Shown: positions 1-7,854 of the stretch, one piece after another
Layout: each line of letters starts with the position of its first letter
Position numbering within the stretch: the first letter of the stretch is position 1
Source of the DNA: Gemmatimonas aurantiaca
Lineage (GTDB): Bacteria; Gemmatimonadota; Gemmatimonadetes; Gemmatimonadales; Gemmatimonadaceae
Length of the DNA: 64,000 nucleotides
Reading direction: 5' to 3'
NCBI RefSeq assembly: GCF_037190085.1
Contig: NZ_JBBCJO010000012.1
Coordinates: 124,001-188,000, forward strand
The notes under the pieces: generated by a model
Databases searched by the model: none
Told to the model about the DNA's origin: nothing
Seen by the model: the letters and a program-made list of their open reading frames with translations, nothing else
Translations under genes and position numbers: made by a program

Positions 1-775
1 CGCGCTCTGCCATTCGACCGTGGACAACTCGTTCGCGCGCGGTATCGGACGGCGTATCGATGGCGCGCCCAACGTCGATTTGAATCCCGGGGCGATCGTG
101 GCCCTGTCTCCTGCCGTGCCGGCGGCCACCAAGGCCGTGCTCAATGGGTGGGGGCCGGGAAAATACGACCCTCGCATCAACATGGACGGCCTGAACACAC
201 CGCTCGTCCTGCCACCGGCATACGGGCTGAATGGCGTGGCCCGCGAGACGTTCACAGCGGAAGGACCCGTCTCCTACTGGAACGCCTATGTGGCCGTCAC
301 ACAGATGCACGGACGCGGATCGTTCAGTGATCCGCGACTGAACATCAACGTCACGCAGACGCCGGATATGGTGACACCGAAACTGGCGGCCCTGCGGGCC
401 TACCAACTCAGTCTGGAACCGCCGCCACCTCCGGTCGGCAGTTTCGATGCACAGGCCGCCGCACGGGGACGGACGCTCTTTGCCGGGGCGGCAGGCTGCG
501 CATCCTGTCATGCAGGCGCGCGCTTCACGGACGTCAACGACGGCGTACTGCATGCACCCGGCGAGACGGGGATGGACCCGCGATATGCCGCACGCACCAC
601 CCAGAAACGCTATCGCACCACCCCGCTACGTGGACTATGGCAACATGCGCCGTATTTCCACGATGGCAGCGCCGCCACACTCGCCGATGTGGTGGCCCAC
701 TATGACCGGACCCGCAACCTCAGACTCACCGACGCGCAGAAGCGGGACCTGGTGGAGTATCTCAAGACGCTCTGA
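1..775 (+). CDS. MauG/CcpA-family di-haem cytochrome c peroxidase-like protein, 5' partial
   Basis: The gene enters from the left edge; the open frame starts at base 2, and the first codons read ALCH, the end of a CxxCH haem c motif whose first Cys lies outside the window. A second haem motif CASCH is at 497-511, and the C-terminal stretch PLRGLWQHAPYFHDG followed by LADVVAHYD is typical of the MauG/bacterial cytochrome c peroxidase family, which acts in the periplasm on peroxide or protein/organic substrates. The substrate cannot be told from the sequence. An internal GTG at base 20 is not a start because the haem motif precedes it. Confidence 0.85.
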   Translation, partial: ALCHSTVDNSFARGIGRRIDGAPNVDLNPGAIVALSPAVPAATKAVLNGWGPGKYDPRINMDGLNTPLVLPPAYGLNGVARETFTAEGPVSYWNAYVAVTQMHGRGSFSDPRLNINVTQTPDMVTPKLAALRAYQLSLEPPPPPVGSFDAQAAARGRTLFAGAAGCASCHAGARFTDVNDGVLHAPGETGMDPRYAARTTQKRYRTTPLRGLWQHAPYFHDGSAATLADVVAHYDRTRNLRLTDAQKRDLVEYLKTL

Positions 776-800
776 CACGACAGAACTTCCGGTCTCACAA

Positions 801-841
801 CCACAGAGCCAGGCAATGGAGAGCATCGCCTGGCTCCGTGG
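801..841. terminator. Inverted repeat after the cytochrome gene
   Basis: Arms 801-814 and 828-841 pair over 14 bp with one mismatch (805/837) around a 13-nt loop, 25 nt after the stop. There is no T-run on either side, so it may end transcription weakly or only protect the 3' end. The rest of 776-1098 holds no convincing gene. Confidence 0.5.
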
Positions 842-1098
842 TTCCTGAAAAGGGCAGACATCCCAATTCTGCGCTTCCTCGAGGGTCGCTTCGGACATCC
901 GGCGAGCGGCGTGATGGGGTCGTCGAACGCCCCGAACGCGGCCATGGTCCGCTCGCGATCAAAGCGAATGCTCCGCTCCTGGATGGACGTCGTGCGGGAG
1001 AACTCGGGCGTCAATACCGCTTCGAGCGGCGCAATCTGAGCGACGGATTGCGGCGCAGGTGACTCTTCCGGACCTCTGGAAGCTACCTCATGCCGAGC

Positions 1099-1127
1099 TT
1101 GCGTTTCGGAAACCTGTAAATAATATT
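1099..1127 (+). promoter_or_regulatory. Candidate promoter of the winged-helix/nucleotidyltransferase module
   Basis: TTGCGT at 1099-1104 and AATATT at 1122-1127 are separated by 17 bp in an unusually AT-rich patch; each hexamer matches the sigma-70 consensus only partly. A short dyad AATAT/ATATT (1122-1126 and 1134-1138) overlaps the -10 and could be an operator. Confidence 0.4.
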
Positions 1128-1143
1128 CATTCGATATTTGCGA

Positions 1144-1166
1144 ACATAGAACGGGAGGTTCTGTGT
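1144..1166 (+). promoter_or_regulatory. Dyad enclosing the Shine-Dalgarno and start codon
   Basis: Arms 1144-1152 (ACATAGAAC) and 1158-1166 (GTTCTGTGT) pair over nine positions, one of them G-U in RNA, around a five-base loop GGGAG that is most of the Shine-Dalgarno (GGGAGG, 1153-1158). The GTG start (1163-1165) lies in the right arm. It can act as a protein-binding operator or as an mRNA hairpin controlling translation. Confidence 0.55.
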
Positions 1167-1717
1167 CGAAGTATGCTCTGCATCCGCTGGACGTGCCGGT
1201 TGCCCTCCACCTACTGGAGGCACCGGCAGACTCCTTCGCCGAAATGGCCAGAAAACTCGAGATCAGCACGAGTACGGCCCACCAGTCCGTACGTCGACTC
1301 TTCACGGCGGGGCTGCTCCGCAAAGGGTTCGAGGGCGAGCGGGCCGTGAACCGCCACGCGCTGGTCGAATTCCTGACCCACGGCGTTCGGTACGCGTTTC
1401 CTGCTGTCCCTGGGAAGACGACGCGGGGTGTCCCGACGGCCCATGCCGGTCCCGCGATGCGTGGTTCGCTGGTGGTCGACGATGCGGTGGTCTGGCCGGA
1501 CGCGGAAGGTGATAGCGAGGGGCCGGAGATCGAACCCCTATGGCCGAAGGCAGCACGAGTCGCACGCGAACGCCCGCAACTGTATGCCATGCTGTCCGCC
1601 GTGGACGCATTGCGTGTAGGCCGTGTCCGTGAACGGCAGTTGGCCGTGGCCTACCTCACGGAAACCATTCAGCCGCGAAACGCTGCGGAACATCGCCCAG
1701 TGTCCGAGCAGGGATGA
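1163..1717 (+). CDS. Winged helix-turn-helix protein, putative AbiEi-like antitoxin
   Basis: This 184-residue protein starts at GTG behind GGGAGG (4 nt). Residues about 20-55 (SFAEMARKLEISTSTAHQSV, then RRLFTAGLL) form a MarR-like winged helix with an alternating recognition helix; the C-terminal 130 residues have no motif I recognise. It overlaps the next gene by ATGA (1714-1717), so the two are translationally coupled. In AbiE-type type IV toxin-antitoxin systems a winged-helix protein AbiEi represses the operon and antagonises a nucleotidyltransferase AbiEii; the gene order and sizes here agree, but a plain transcriptional regulator is possible. Confidence 0.65.
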   Translation: MSKYALHPLDVPVALHLLEAPADSFAEMARKLEISTSTAHQSVRRLFTAGLLRKGFEGERAVNRHALVEFLTHGVRYAFPAVPGKTTRGVPTAHAGPAMRGSLVVDDAVVWPDAEGDSEGPEIEPLWPKAARVARERPQLYAMLSAVDALRVGRVRERQLAVAYLTETIQPRNAAEHRPVSEQG

Positions 1718-2475
1718 AGGCGCCCGCATTCACAGGCAGAACCTCTCCAGCACTCGAGCATCTGGGCGGTGTGGCCGCGGCACTTGGGCCGCTCGCTGAC
1801 AGGGTCGTCTTCATCGGCGGGGCGATCGCACCGCTGCTGCAGACGCACCCCGTCTCCCCTCGGGTACGTCCGACGACGGATGTGGATGGCCTGGCAATTG
1901 CCGCCAACTACCCGGAGTTCGAATCACTCCAGAACGAGCTCCGTAAACTCGGGTTTCGCCAACTCGCTTTGGGTGCTGAGGCAACGGGCCATGCCCATCG
2001 CTGGACGACACCTACTGGAATTCCTTTCGACCTGGTGCCGGCGGGCACGTATCTTGGCGGGAGCGGAAATCCCCTCGATCTGATCGCCGTCGAGACCGCT
2101 GTCCCGGTTACACTGGCGCGGCCGAATGGCAGTGTCGTGGTCATACACCATGCCGCTCCTCCCGTCTTCATCGCACTCAAATGGGCGGCCCACCAGGATC
2201 GTGGTGCGGACGACCTGTTTGGCAGTCACGATCTCGAAGATATCCTCGCGGTGATCGCCTCACGCCCATCGCTGTCGGCCGAGTGTGAGCAGACACCGGC
2301 ACGCGTACGTGCAACGCTCTCTCGGATGGCGAAAGCGTTGCTGAAAGACGAGGACGTGCTGAGCGAGGTACTCCAGGCCCACGTGGTCGTCACCAGTGGG
2401 TACGACGTCGTGCGCGTGCATCAGCGGCTTCACGAGCAACTGCGTCGACTGGAGGCGCTGCCTCGCACGCTTTGA
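1714..2475 (+). CDS. Nucleotidyltransferase-fold protein, putative AbiEii-like toxin
   Basis: This 253-residue protein has the minimal nucleotidyltransferase signature: VFIGGA near residues 31-36, TTDVDG near 54-59 (the DxD metal-binding pair), FDLV near 106-109 (third acidic residue) and a later ALKW...DLEDI block that resembles the Lys and acidic motif of AbiEii/AbiGii toxins. Such toxins transfer nucleotides to RNA or protein targets. It is coupled to the upstream winged-helix gene and followed at 2537-2569 by a terminator, so the pair is a self-contained module. Assignment to the AbiEii family is by motif, not by alignment; a housekeeping nucleotidyltransferase cannot be excluded. Confidence 0.65.
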   Translation: MKAPAFTGRTSPALEHLGGVAAALGPLADRVVFIGGAIAPLLQTHPVSPRVRPTTDVDGLAIAANYPEFESLQNELRKLGFRQLALGAEATGHAHRWTTPTGIPFDLVPAGTYLGGSGNPLDLIAVETAVPVTLARPNGSVVVIHHAAPPVFIALKWAAHQDRGADDLFGSHDLEDILAVIASRPSLSAECEQTPARVRATLSRMAKALLKDEDVLSEVLQAHVVVTSGYDVVRVHQRLHEQLRRLEALPRTL

Positions 2476-2536
2476 CGAGCCTGAGCGTCCGTATGCCCCC
2501 GGTGAGTCCTTCAGGTCTCCGGTCACGAACACGACA

Positions 2537-2569
2537 AAAGCCCGACAAGCGAAGTGCTTGCCGGGCTTT
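2537..2569. terminator. Bidirectional rho-independent terminator
   Basis: Arms 2537-2550 and 2556-2569 pair almost completely (one mismatch) and are followed by CGTTTCT on the plus strand and by a TTTTG run on the minus strand. It can end the module on the left and the tRNA-Pro transcript on the right. Confidence 0.85.
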
Positions 2570-2580
2570 CGTTTCTGCAG

Positions 2581-2654
2581 TCGGGACGGCGGGATTCGAA
2601 CCCGCGACCCCCTGAACCCCATTCAGGTGCGCTACCGGGCTGCGCTACGTCCCG
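2581..2654 (-). tRNA. tRNA-Pro(GGG)
   Basis: The cloverleaf folds with acceptor CGGGACG/CGTCCCG, D arm GCGC, anticodon stem CCTGA/TCAGG with loop ATGGGGT (anticodon GGG) and a T arm with GTTCGAATC. Discriminator is A; CCA is not encoded. Bases 2655-2863 upstream contain nothing else I can identify. Confidence 0.95.
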
Positions 2655-2863
2655 AACGACTGCGTCCATCCCCAATTCTGCCGGGAACAGACTGAAGAAC
2701 GTAATCCCTTGCTCACGCAGGGACCAGTCCCTGAGTCCGCTGGCCCAGCTGGCAGCCTCGCACCGTACCCAGTCGGTCGCTTCGGCCCTCCCCCGCGCCT
2801 CCGGCATCACAAATCCCCAAAAATTCGTTTGACTTCCGCGACATATCCCACAGCTTTCTTTCC

Positions 2864-3682
2864 ATGCCTACCCTGCTCGCGCTCGCCCTGCTGGCGTTCG
2901 GGCTGCTCCCTGCCGCCGCCGGCACCGCCACGACGCTGCCCGCGAAAAAGACCGTCGCCGTGCTGGCGTTCGACAACAACACCGGCAAGTCCGACTACGA
3001 TCATCTGGGCCAGGGCATGGCGGCCATGATGACCACCGACCTCGCTGCCGTCGACGAGATCCAGCTCCTCGAACGGGAACGTCTGGCCGATGTCACCAAA
3101 GAGATCGATGCCCAGCGTTCGCGCTACTTCGACTCCACCACGGCCGTGAAGGTGGGACGGCTGGCGGGAGCCCAGTACATCGTCATCGGCTCACTGGCCG
3201 CGGTCGATCCGCAGGTGCGCATCGACACCCGCATCGTGCGCGTCGAGACGGGGGCCATCGTGAAGACCGCCAAGGTCTCCGGCAAACAGGAAGACTTCTT
3301 CGATTTGCAGAAGCGGCTCACCAAACAATTGGTCAAGGATCTCGATATCGCTCTCACGCCGGAAGGTGAAGCGAAACTCGATGCCCGCCAGCAGGCCAAT
3401 CGGGTGGACGATATGGATGCGATGGTGAAGATCTCCAACGCCATGAGCCTGGCCGATGCCGGGGACTATGGCGGGGCCACGTTCAAGATCGCGCCCGTGG
3501 TGGCGAAGTATCCCAACAGCGCGTTCGTGAAGATGACCTCCGACGAGATCAAGCAGCGGGCGTCGCGCAAGACGGAACAGAAAGCCAAGCAGGGCGTCGA
3601 CAAGGCGGAGCAGAAGGCCAAGGACGAGATCAACAAAGGCGTCAACAAACTGATCAAGAAGAAGTGGCCGCCCGGTACGTGA
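2864..3682 (+). CDS. CsgG/penicillin-binding-protein-activator-like secreted protein
   Basis: This 272-residue protein begins with a hydrophobic signal peptide (LLALALLAFGLLPAAAG). Residues 28-165 carry the CsgG-family pattern: KKTVAVLAFDNNTG, a LLERERLADV strand-helix, GRLAGAQYIVIGSL and VRIDTRIVRVETG. Family members form curli secretion pores or periplasmic/outer-membrane assembly factors. There is no lipobox Cys, so it is probably soluble in the periplasm rather than a CsgG lipoprotein pore. The last 50 residues are highly charged repeats of Lys, Glu and Gln (EQKAKQG, EQKAKDE), probably helical. It stands alone, convergent with ppk2. Confidence 0.75.
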   Translation: MPTLLALALLAFGLLPAAAGTATTLPAKKTVAVLAFDNNTGKSDYDHLGQGMAAMMTTDLAAVDEIQLLERERLADVTKEIDAQRSRYFDSTTAVKVGRLAGAQYIVIGSLAAVDPQVRIDTRIVRVETGAIVKTAKVSGKQEDFFDLQKRLTKQLVKDLDIALTPEGEAKLDARQQANRVDDMDAMVKISNAMSLADAGDYGGATFKIAPVVAKYPNSAFVKMTSDEIKQRASRKTEQKAKQGVDKAEQKAKDEINKGVNKLIKKKWPPGT

Positions 3683-3710
3683 TCGCCACATGATGACGAC
3701 GAATTGACGA

Positions 3711-4556
3711 CTACTTGAAGTCACGCGCCGCTTCACGCACGGCGTCGTCCATCTTCGGATACGTGAGCGGCAACGACTCCAGGGTCTCCACGAGCATCCG
3801 CGCCACCAGATAGTTCCGCACCGATTTCCGGTCCGAGGGCACGACATACCACGGCGCCCATTCCGTGCTGCATCGCTGGAGCGCTTCCCGATAGGCTTCC
3901 GTGTACGCATCCCATCGGGCGCGGTCCTCGAGATCGTCCAGCCGGAACTTCCAGTTCTTCGTGGGATCGTCGAGGCGCTCCTGCAACTGTTCGCGCTGCT
4001 CGTCACGCGAGACATGCAGAAAACACTTGCGGATGATCACGCGATTCTCCGCCAGCATCTGTTCGAACGCATTGATCTGATCGTACCGCGCCCGCCACAC
4101 GTCTTCCGGCGCCAGCCCACGCACACGCACCGCCAGTACGTCCTCGTAGTGGGACCGATTGAAGACGCCGATCACACCACGCGGCGGCACCACCTCGTGT
4201 ACACGCCACAGAAAATCGTGCCGCAGTTCCAATGCCGTCGGCGGTCCGAACGCCGAGACCTGCACGCCGGTGGGATTGAACGCGCCGCACACCGTGCGGA
4301 TCACGCCATCCTTGCCCGCCGCATCACGCCCCTGAAACACGATCAGCAGCGCGTAACGACCGTCGGCGTGAAACACGTCCTGCAATGCCGAGAGGCGCTC
4401 GAGCAGCTGCGCGGTGGCTGGCTCCAGCGCCGATTTGGAGGGCGCATCTTCCCATCGCGCCGCCTTGCCGCCCAGGGCGAGTCGTCCTGACGCATCTCCA
4501 GAACCATGCACGGGTTCGAGACGAAGGCCTTCCAGAAACATCGATGCGCTGCTCAT
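3711..4556 (-). CDS. ppk2: Polyphosphate kinase 2 family protein
   Basis: The enzyme transfers phosphate between polyphosphate and nucleotides (NDP/NTP or NMP/NDP). It shows the PPK2 Walker A loop FQGRDAAGKDG (about residues 73-83), the Walker B/lid region FNRSHYEDVL (about 131-140), the RKCFLHVS block and the C-terminal WYVVPSDRK segment. At 281 residues it is a single-domain enzyme of usual length. The start codon lies one base after the stop of the PNPOx-like gene, so both are one transcription unit. The PPK2 class and hence nucleotide preference cannot be read safely. Confidence 0.93.
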   Translation of the reverse strand: MSSASMFLEGLRLEPVHGSGDASGRLALGGKAARWEDAPSKSALEPATAQLLERLSALQDVFHADGRYALLIVFQGRDAAGKDGVIRTVCGAFNPTGVQVSAFGPPTALELRHDFLWRVHEVVPPRGVIGVFNRSHYEDVLAVRVRGLAPEDVWRARYDQINAFEQMLAENRVIIRKCFLHVSRDEQREQLQERLDDPTKNWKFRLDDLEDRARWDAYTEAYREALQRCSTEWAPWYVVPSDRKSVRNYLVARMLVETLESLPLTYPKMDDAVREAARDFK

Positions 4557-4557
4557 G

Positions 4558-5013
4558 TCATCGTGCTCCCACGTCCGTGGCCGCGCGCCCCGTCATCTCG
4601 TGCGTGGGCAGACGGAACACCAACTCCCGCGCCGGCGTGGGGTCGTCGGATGAAAACGCCGAGGGCACGAGCGAGCGCACCGCCGCCACGCCCGCTTCGT
4701 ATCGTTCGCGATCCTGCGGGGTCCCGTCCGGATCGGGGATCTCGATGCGGCCGTGCACCACGACACTGCGCCACCGGAACATCGAGTCGATCTCATCCAC
4801 CTCGAAGGCCACCCAGGGATGATGCGCCAGCACCTCCACCTTGGTGCCCAGGCCGGTACGGCCGTAGATCCACCCATCGCGATACACATAGTGTACCGGT
4901 GCGATATCCACCCGGTCGCGGAACGTGTACGCCAGACGTCCCACGTGTTGCGAGGCGAGCAAGGCTTCGCACTCGGCCACATTCAGGACGTGAAACTGCG
5001 GAACGTTGCCCAT
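4558..5013 (-). CDS. Pyridoxamine 5'-phosphate oxidase-related flavin-binding protein
   Basis: This 151-residue protein has the split-barrel fold signature of the PNPOx-like/NimA group: LNVAECEALLASQHVGRL, then DRVDIAPVHYVYRDGWIYGRTG and WVAFEVDEI. Members bind FMN, F420 or haem and reduce small molecules such as nitroimidazoles. The ATG at 5013 is chosen because GGGAGG lies four bases upstream; a longer open frame upstream has no such support. It leads the operon with ppk2, suggesting a stress-linked pair (inference). Confidence 0.85.
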   Translation of the reverse strand: MGNVPQFHVLNVAECEALLASQHVGRLAYTFRDRVDIAPVHYVYRDGWIYGRTGLGTKVEVLAHHPWVAFEVDEIDSMFRWRSVVVHGRIEIPDPDGTPQDRERYEAGVAAVRSLVPSAFSSDDPTPARELVFRLPTHEMTGRAATDVGAR

Positions 5014-5023
5014 AGCGCCTCCC

Positions 5024-5067
5024 GATGAATACGTGATGAATGCGTGAGGAACGCGTGATGCACATGC
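5024..5067. repeat. 11-bp tandem repeats upstream of the PNPOx-like gene
   Basis: On the plus strand GATGAATACGT (5024-5034), GATGAATGCGT (5035-5045) and GAGGAACGCGT (5046-5056) follow each other, with a decayed fourth unit to 5067. The period is one helical turn, directly upstream of the Shine-Dalgarno, so the units would present the same DNA face to a regulator. Confidence 0.6.
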
Positions 5068-5096
5068 ACGACGCGCACTCCGATACGGCGCGTCAT

Positions 5097-5118
5097 ACCC
5101 GCGTCGCACTACGCGGGT
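5097..5118 (-). terminator. Hairpin across the end of the cation exporter gene
   Basis: ACCCGCGT (5097-5104) and ACGCGGGT (5111-5118) form an 8-bp stem with a 6-base loop that includes part of the stop codon. No T-run follows, so it is a weak terminator candidate. Confidence 0.35.
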
Positions 5119-6002
5119 TCGTACGGCTCCATGTGAATCAATACGCCCGTGGCCGCCGGAATGCGTAGGCGAATCGCCGACTTGACGCGTCCCGACAGAA
5201 TGTGCGCATCGTGCAGCGACATCGTCGGATCGGCCTGCACATGGATATCCACGTAGAAGGCCGTGCCCGACTTCCGGATCTTGAGCTTTTCGATGGCCAG
5301 GACGCCGCTCGTGCCCAGTGCCGCCTGCGCCACATCGTCCTGCAATGCCCGCGCGGGCGCCCCGTCCATGAGATCGTGCGCGGCAGTCCGCAGCAGCAGG
5401 CCGGCGTTCACCGTGATGACACCGGCCGCGACGAGCGCCGCCCAGTCGTCCGCGGGTTCCCATCCCGGTCCACCGATGAGCGCCACGGCAATGCCGATGA
5501 AGGCCGCGGCCGACGTGATGGCATCGGAACGATGATGCCAGGCGTCCGCGGCGACCGCCACGCTGCCGGTCTCGGCGCTCGCCGCCAGCACCCGTTTGGC
5601 CAGCAACTCCTTGATCACGATCACCAGCGCCAGCACACCAAGCGTCCAGGGAGCCGGCGCATGATGCGGAGTACGGATCTCACCGATGGCTTCGATGGCG
5701 ATCCCCGCGGCGGCCCCGAGCATCAATGCGCCCACCACCGCGCCCGCGATGGCTTCGGCCCGACCATATCCGAAGGGATATCGTTCGTCGGGATCCCGGC
5801 TCGCAATGCGCAGACCGCCCCAGACCACCAGCGAACCCACCATGTCGATCGAACTTTCGATCGCATCGGCCACGAGCGCGTAGGCATTGCCCAGCAAGCC
5901 CGCCACCAGCTTCACGACCGCCAGGAGGGCGTTGATCACCAACCCCAGTTGTGTCAGTCGCTGCGCCGATGTGGTGGGCACGCCCAGCCCCGGCGTTTCC
6001 AT
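5109..6002 (-). CDS. Cation diffusion facilitator metal/proton antiporter
   Basis: This 297-residue membrane protein exports divalent metals (Zn, Fe, Mn or Co) against protons. It shows the CDF pattern: first helix GLVINALLAVVKLVAGLLGNAYALVADAIESSIDM, the four-residue metal site of helix 5 in AWHHRSDA, and a cytoplasmic C-terminal domain (IRKSGTAFYVDIHVQAD and HDAHILSG). The frame stays open far upstream, but GGGGAGG lies six bases before the ATG at 6002 and the family usually starts there. It is divergent from the acyltransferase gene across 153 bp. Confidence 0.92.
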   Translation of the reverse strand: METPGLGVPTTSAQRLTQLGLVINALLAVVKLVAGLLGNAYALVADAIESSIDMVGSLVVWGGLRIASRDPDERYPFGYGRAEAIAGAVVGALMLGAAAGIAIEAIGEIRTPHHAPAPWTLGVLALVIVIKELLAKRVLAASAETGSVAVAADAWHHRSDAITSAAAFIGIAVALIGGPGWEPADDWAALVAAGVITVNAGLLLRTAAHDLMDGAPARALQDDVAQAALGTSGVLAIEKLKIRKSGTAFYVDIHVQADPTMSLHDAHILSGRVKSAIRLRIPAATGVLIHMEPYEPA

Positions 6003-6155
6003 TCCGGACCTCCCCGCATTCGACACTCCGGTGGCCGGAAGGCGCGGAATCCCATCGGGCGGCGGAGAAACGGTCATCTTCGAAATATGGCGCAGCACCC
6101 CGCGCATCGGAGGCGGCACGGCGCGACCGGTGAGGCGGGTTACATTCCACCGCGC

Positions 6156-7094
6156 ATGACTGAAACCGCATCGCCCCGCGCGCCCACACTCACGCACCGA
6201 TTGGAGTATGCCGTCACCCGCCTGATGGTGGGGGCGTTGCGTCTGGTGGGCTGGAGAACGGCCAGTTGGGTCGGCGGACGGATCGCCCGTCTCGCGTACT
6301 GGCCGTTGGGCATCCGCCGCGGCGTCACCACGCGGCAGATCGCGGCGGCTTTTCCCGAACGCTCGCCGGCCGAGGTCGACGACATCGCCGCGCGGTCGTA
6401 CGAGAGCTTCGGACGGACGACGTTCGAAACCGCCATCCTGCCGGGCACGTCCCGCGAGGAGATCATCGCGCGTATCGAGCGGGTGGAAGGATGGGACCTG
6501 CTCGAGAAGGCACTGGCCGGTGGACAGGGGCTGATCATCGTCACCGGACACCTCGGCAACTGGGAGTTCGGCGGCTCCTACCTCGCGGCGCGAGGGATCG
6601 CCCTCGATGCCGTCGCGCGCGGCATGGCCAATCCGATCTTCGAAGACTACGTCAATCACACCCGCCATCAGATCGGCATGGAGGTCATTCACGACCGTGA
6701 TGCCGTGCGACGCACGCCACGTTCGTTGCGGGCCAATCGGGCCGTGGCCTTCGTGAGCGATCACGATGCCCTCGGCCTGGCCAGTACCTTCGTGCCGTTT
6801 TTCGGCCGACCGGCAAAGACGCCCCGCGGCCCGGCCGTGTTTGCCCTGCGCTTCGGCGCACCGGTGTTGTTCATGGTGGTGGTGCGGCAGCCGGGCGGAC
6901 GGTATGCGCTGTTCATCGAACCGGTGGAGATCGCATCCACCGGTGACCGTGAAGCCGACGTGGACGCCATCGTGCTGCGCTTCACGCAGATGCTCGAAGC
7001 GAAGATCCGCGAGTACCCCGATCAGTACTTCTGGCAACATCGGCGCTGGCGTCGCCAGCCGCCCGATACACCGCCGCATCTGCGCGAGCCCTGA
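6156..7094 (+). CDS. LpxL/HtrB-family lysophospholipid acyltransferase
   Basis: This 312-residue inner-membrane enzyme belongs to the lipid A late acyltransferases, which move an acyl chain from acyl-ACP to the sugar-lipid. The catalytic HxxxxE is seen in TGHLGNWEFGG (about residues 131-141), and FVSDHDALGLASTFVPFFG with TPRGPAVFALRFGAPVLF matches the substrate groove. The start at 6156 has only a weak Shine-Dalgarno but gives the expected N-terminus. It is followed by mtgA with an unusual junction at 7087-7114. The precise acceptor is unknown. Confidence 0.87.
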   Translation: MTETASPRAPTLTHRLEYAVTRLMVGALRLVGWRTASWVGGRIARLAYWPLGIRRGVTTRQIAAAFPERSPAEVDDIAARSYESFGRTTFETAILPGTSREEIIARIERVEGWDLLEKALAGGQGLIIVTGHLGNWEFGGSYLAARGIALDAVARGMANPIFEDYVNHTRHQIGMEVIHDRDAVRRTPRSLRANRAVAFVSDHDALGLASTFVPFFGRPAKTPRGPAVFALRFGAPVLFMVVVRQPGGRYALFIEPVEIASTGDREADVDAIVLRFTQMLEAKIREYPDQYFWQHRRWRRQPPDTPPHLREP

Positions 7095-7114
7095 TGGTCC
7101 AGCCCTGATGGTCC
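7087..7114 (+). repeat. 14-bp tandem duplication creating a minicistron
   Basis: AGCCCTGATGGTCC occurs twice in a row (7087-7100, 7101-7114). In the first copy the acyltransferase stop overlaps an ATG (TGATG, 7092-7096) that opens a four-codon frame MVQP; its stop (7106-7108) again overlaps the mtgA ATG (7108-7110). Confidence 0.85.
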
Positions 7115-7854
7115 GCTCGGCGGCCCGATGGTTTCGCGCGCGTCGATGGTGGCAACGGGTGTTGTTGCTCCTCATCGGGCTCGCGGTGGCGCCCGTGCCC
7201 TGCATTCTCGCACTGGGCCTCGTCGACCCGCCGGTCACCATGGTCATGCTCGGCCGCGTGGTGGACCGCCTGGCCAATGGAGAACGTCCGGTGTGGCCGG
7301 CGCACGATCCCATCGCCCGGAGCGAATTTTCGCCCTATCTCCGCCGTGCGGTGCTCGCCTCGGAAGACGATCGGTTCTACCTGCACGACGGCATCGATTT
7401 CATCGAACTCGAGAAGGCCCTCGAACGTCGTCGCCAGGGCGGCAAACTGCGTGGCGCCTCGACGCTCACACAGCAGGTCGTCAAGAACATCTTTCTCTGG
7501 AACGGTCGTTCCTTCATCCGCAAAGGACTCGAGGCCTACCTCGCGCTCATGATGGATTTCCTGTTGAGCAAGGAGCGCATTCTCGATCTCTATCTGAACC
7601 TGGCCGAGTGGGGGCCGAATGCCTTTGGCGCGGAGGCTGGCGCGCGTGCGCAATTTGGAAAGAGCGCCCGATCGCTCACGCGGGAAGAAGCGGCGCGCAT
7701 GGCCGCCATTCTGCCCGCGCCACGCCGCTGGCCGGCCAATGGACGGATCGCGGGCATTCGCGCGGTGACCATTCTGGGGCGAATGCAGTACCCTGCCCCC
7801 AAAGTCACGTCCCGATCACCAGCCCCCCGTCCACGCTCAACACCGCGCCGTTGA
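7108..7854 (+). CDS. mtgA: Monofunctional biosynthetic peptidoglycan transglycosylase
   Basis: MtgA polymerises lipid II into glycan strands at the inner membrane. This 248-residue protein has one N-terminal membrane helix (VLLLLIGLAVAPVPCILALG), the GT51 catalytic block VLASEDDRFYLHDGID with the general-base Glu, and the second block GASTLTQQVVKNIFLW, followed by KERILDLYLNLAEWG. Its start overlaps the stop of a four-codon frame after the acyltransferase gene. The 3' end runs 50 bases into the convergent reductase gene, giving a Pro/Arg/Ser-rich tail that is unlikely to be part of the fold. Confidence 0.92.
   Translation: MVRSAARWFRARRWWQRVLLLLIGLAVAPVPCILALGLVDPPVTMVMLGRVVDRLANGERPVWPAHDPIARSEFSPYLRRAVLASEDDRFYLHDGIDFIELEKALERRRQGGKLRGASTLTQQVVKNIFLWNGRSFIRKGLEAYLALMMDFLLSKERILDLYLNLAEWGPNAFGAEAGARAQFGKSARSLTREEAARMAAILPAPRRWPANGRIAGIRAVTILGRMQYPAPKVTSRSPAPRPRSTPRR

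Noticed and set aside
6003..7313. Long minus-strand extension of the cation exporter frame
   Set aside because: It runs antisense through the acyltransferase and mtgA; the exporter has a perfect Shine-Dalgarno and family-like start at 6002.
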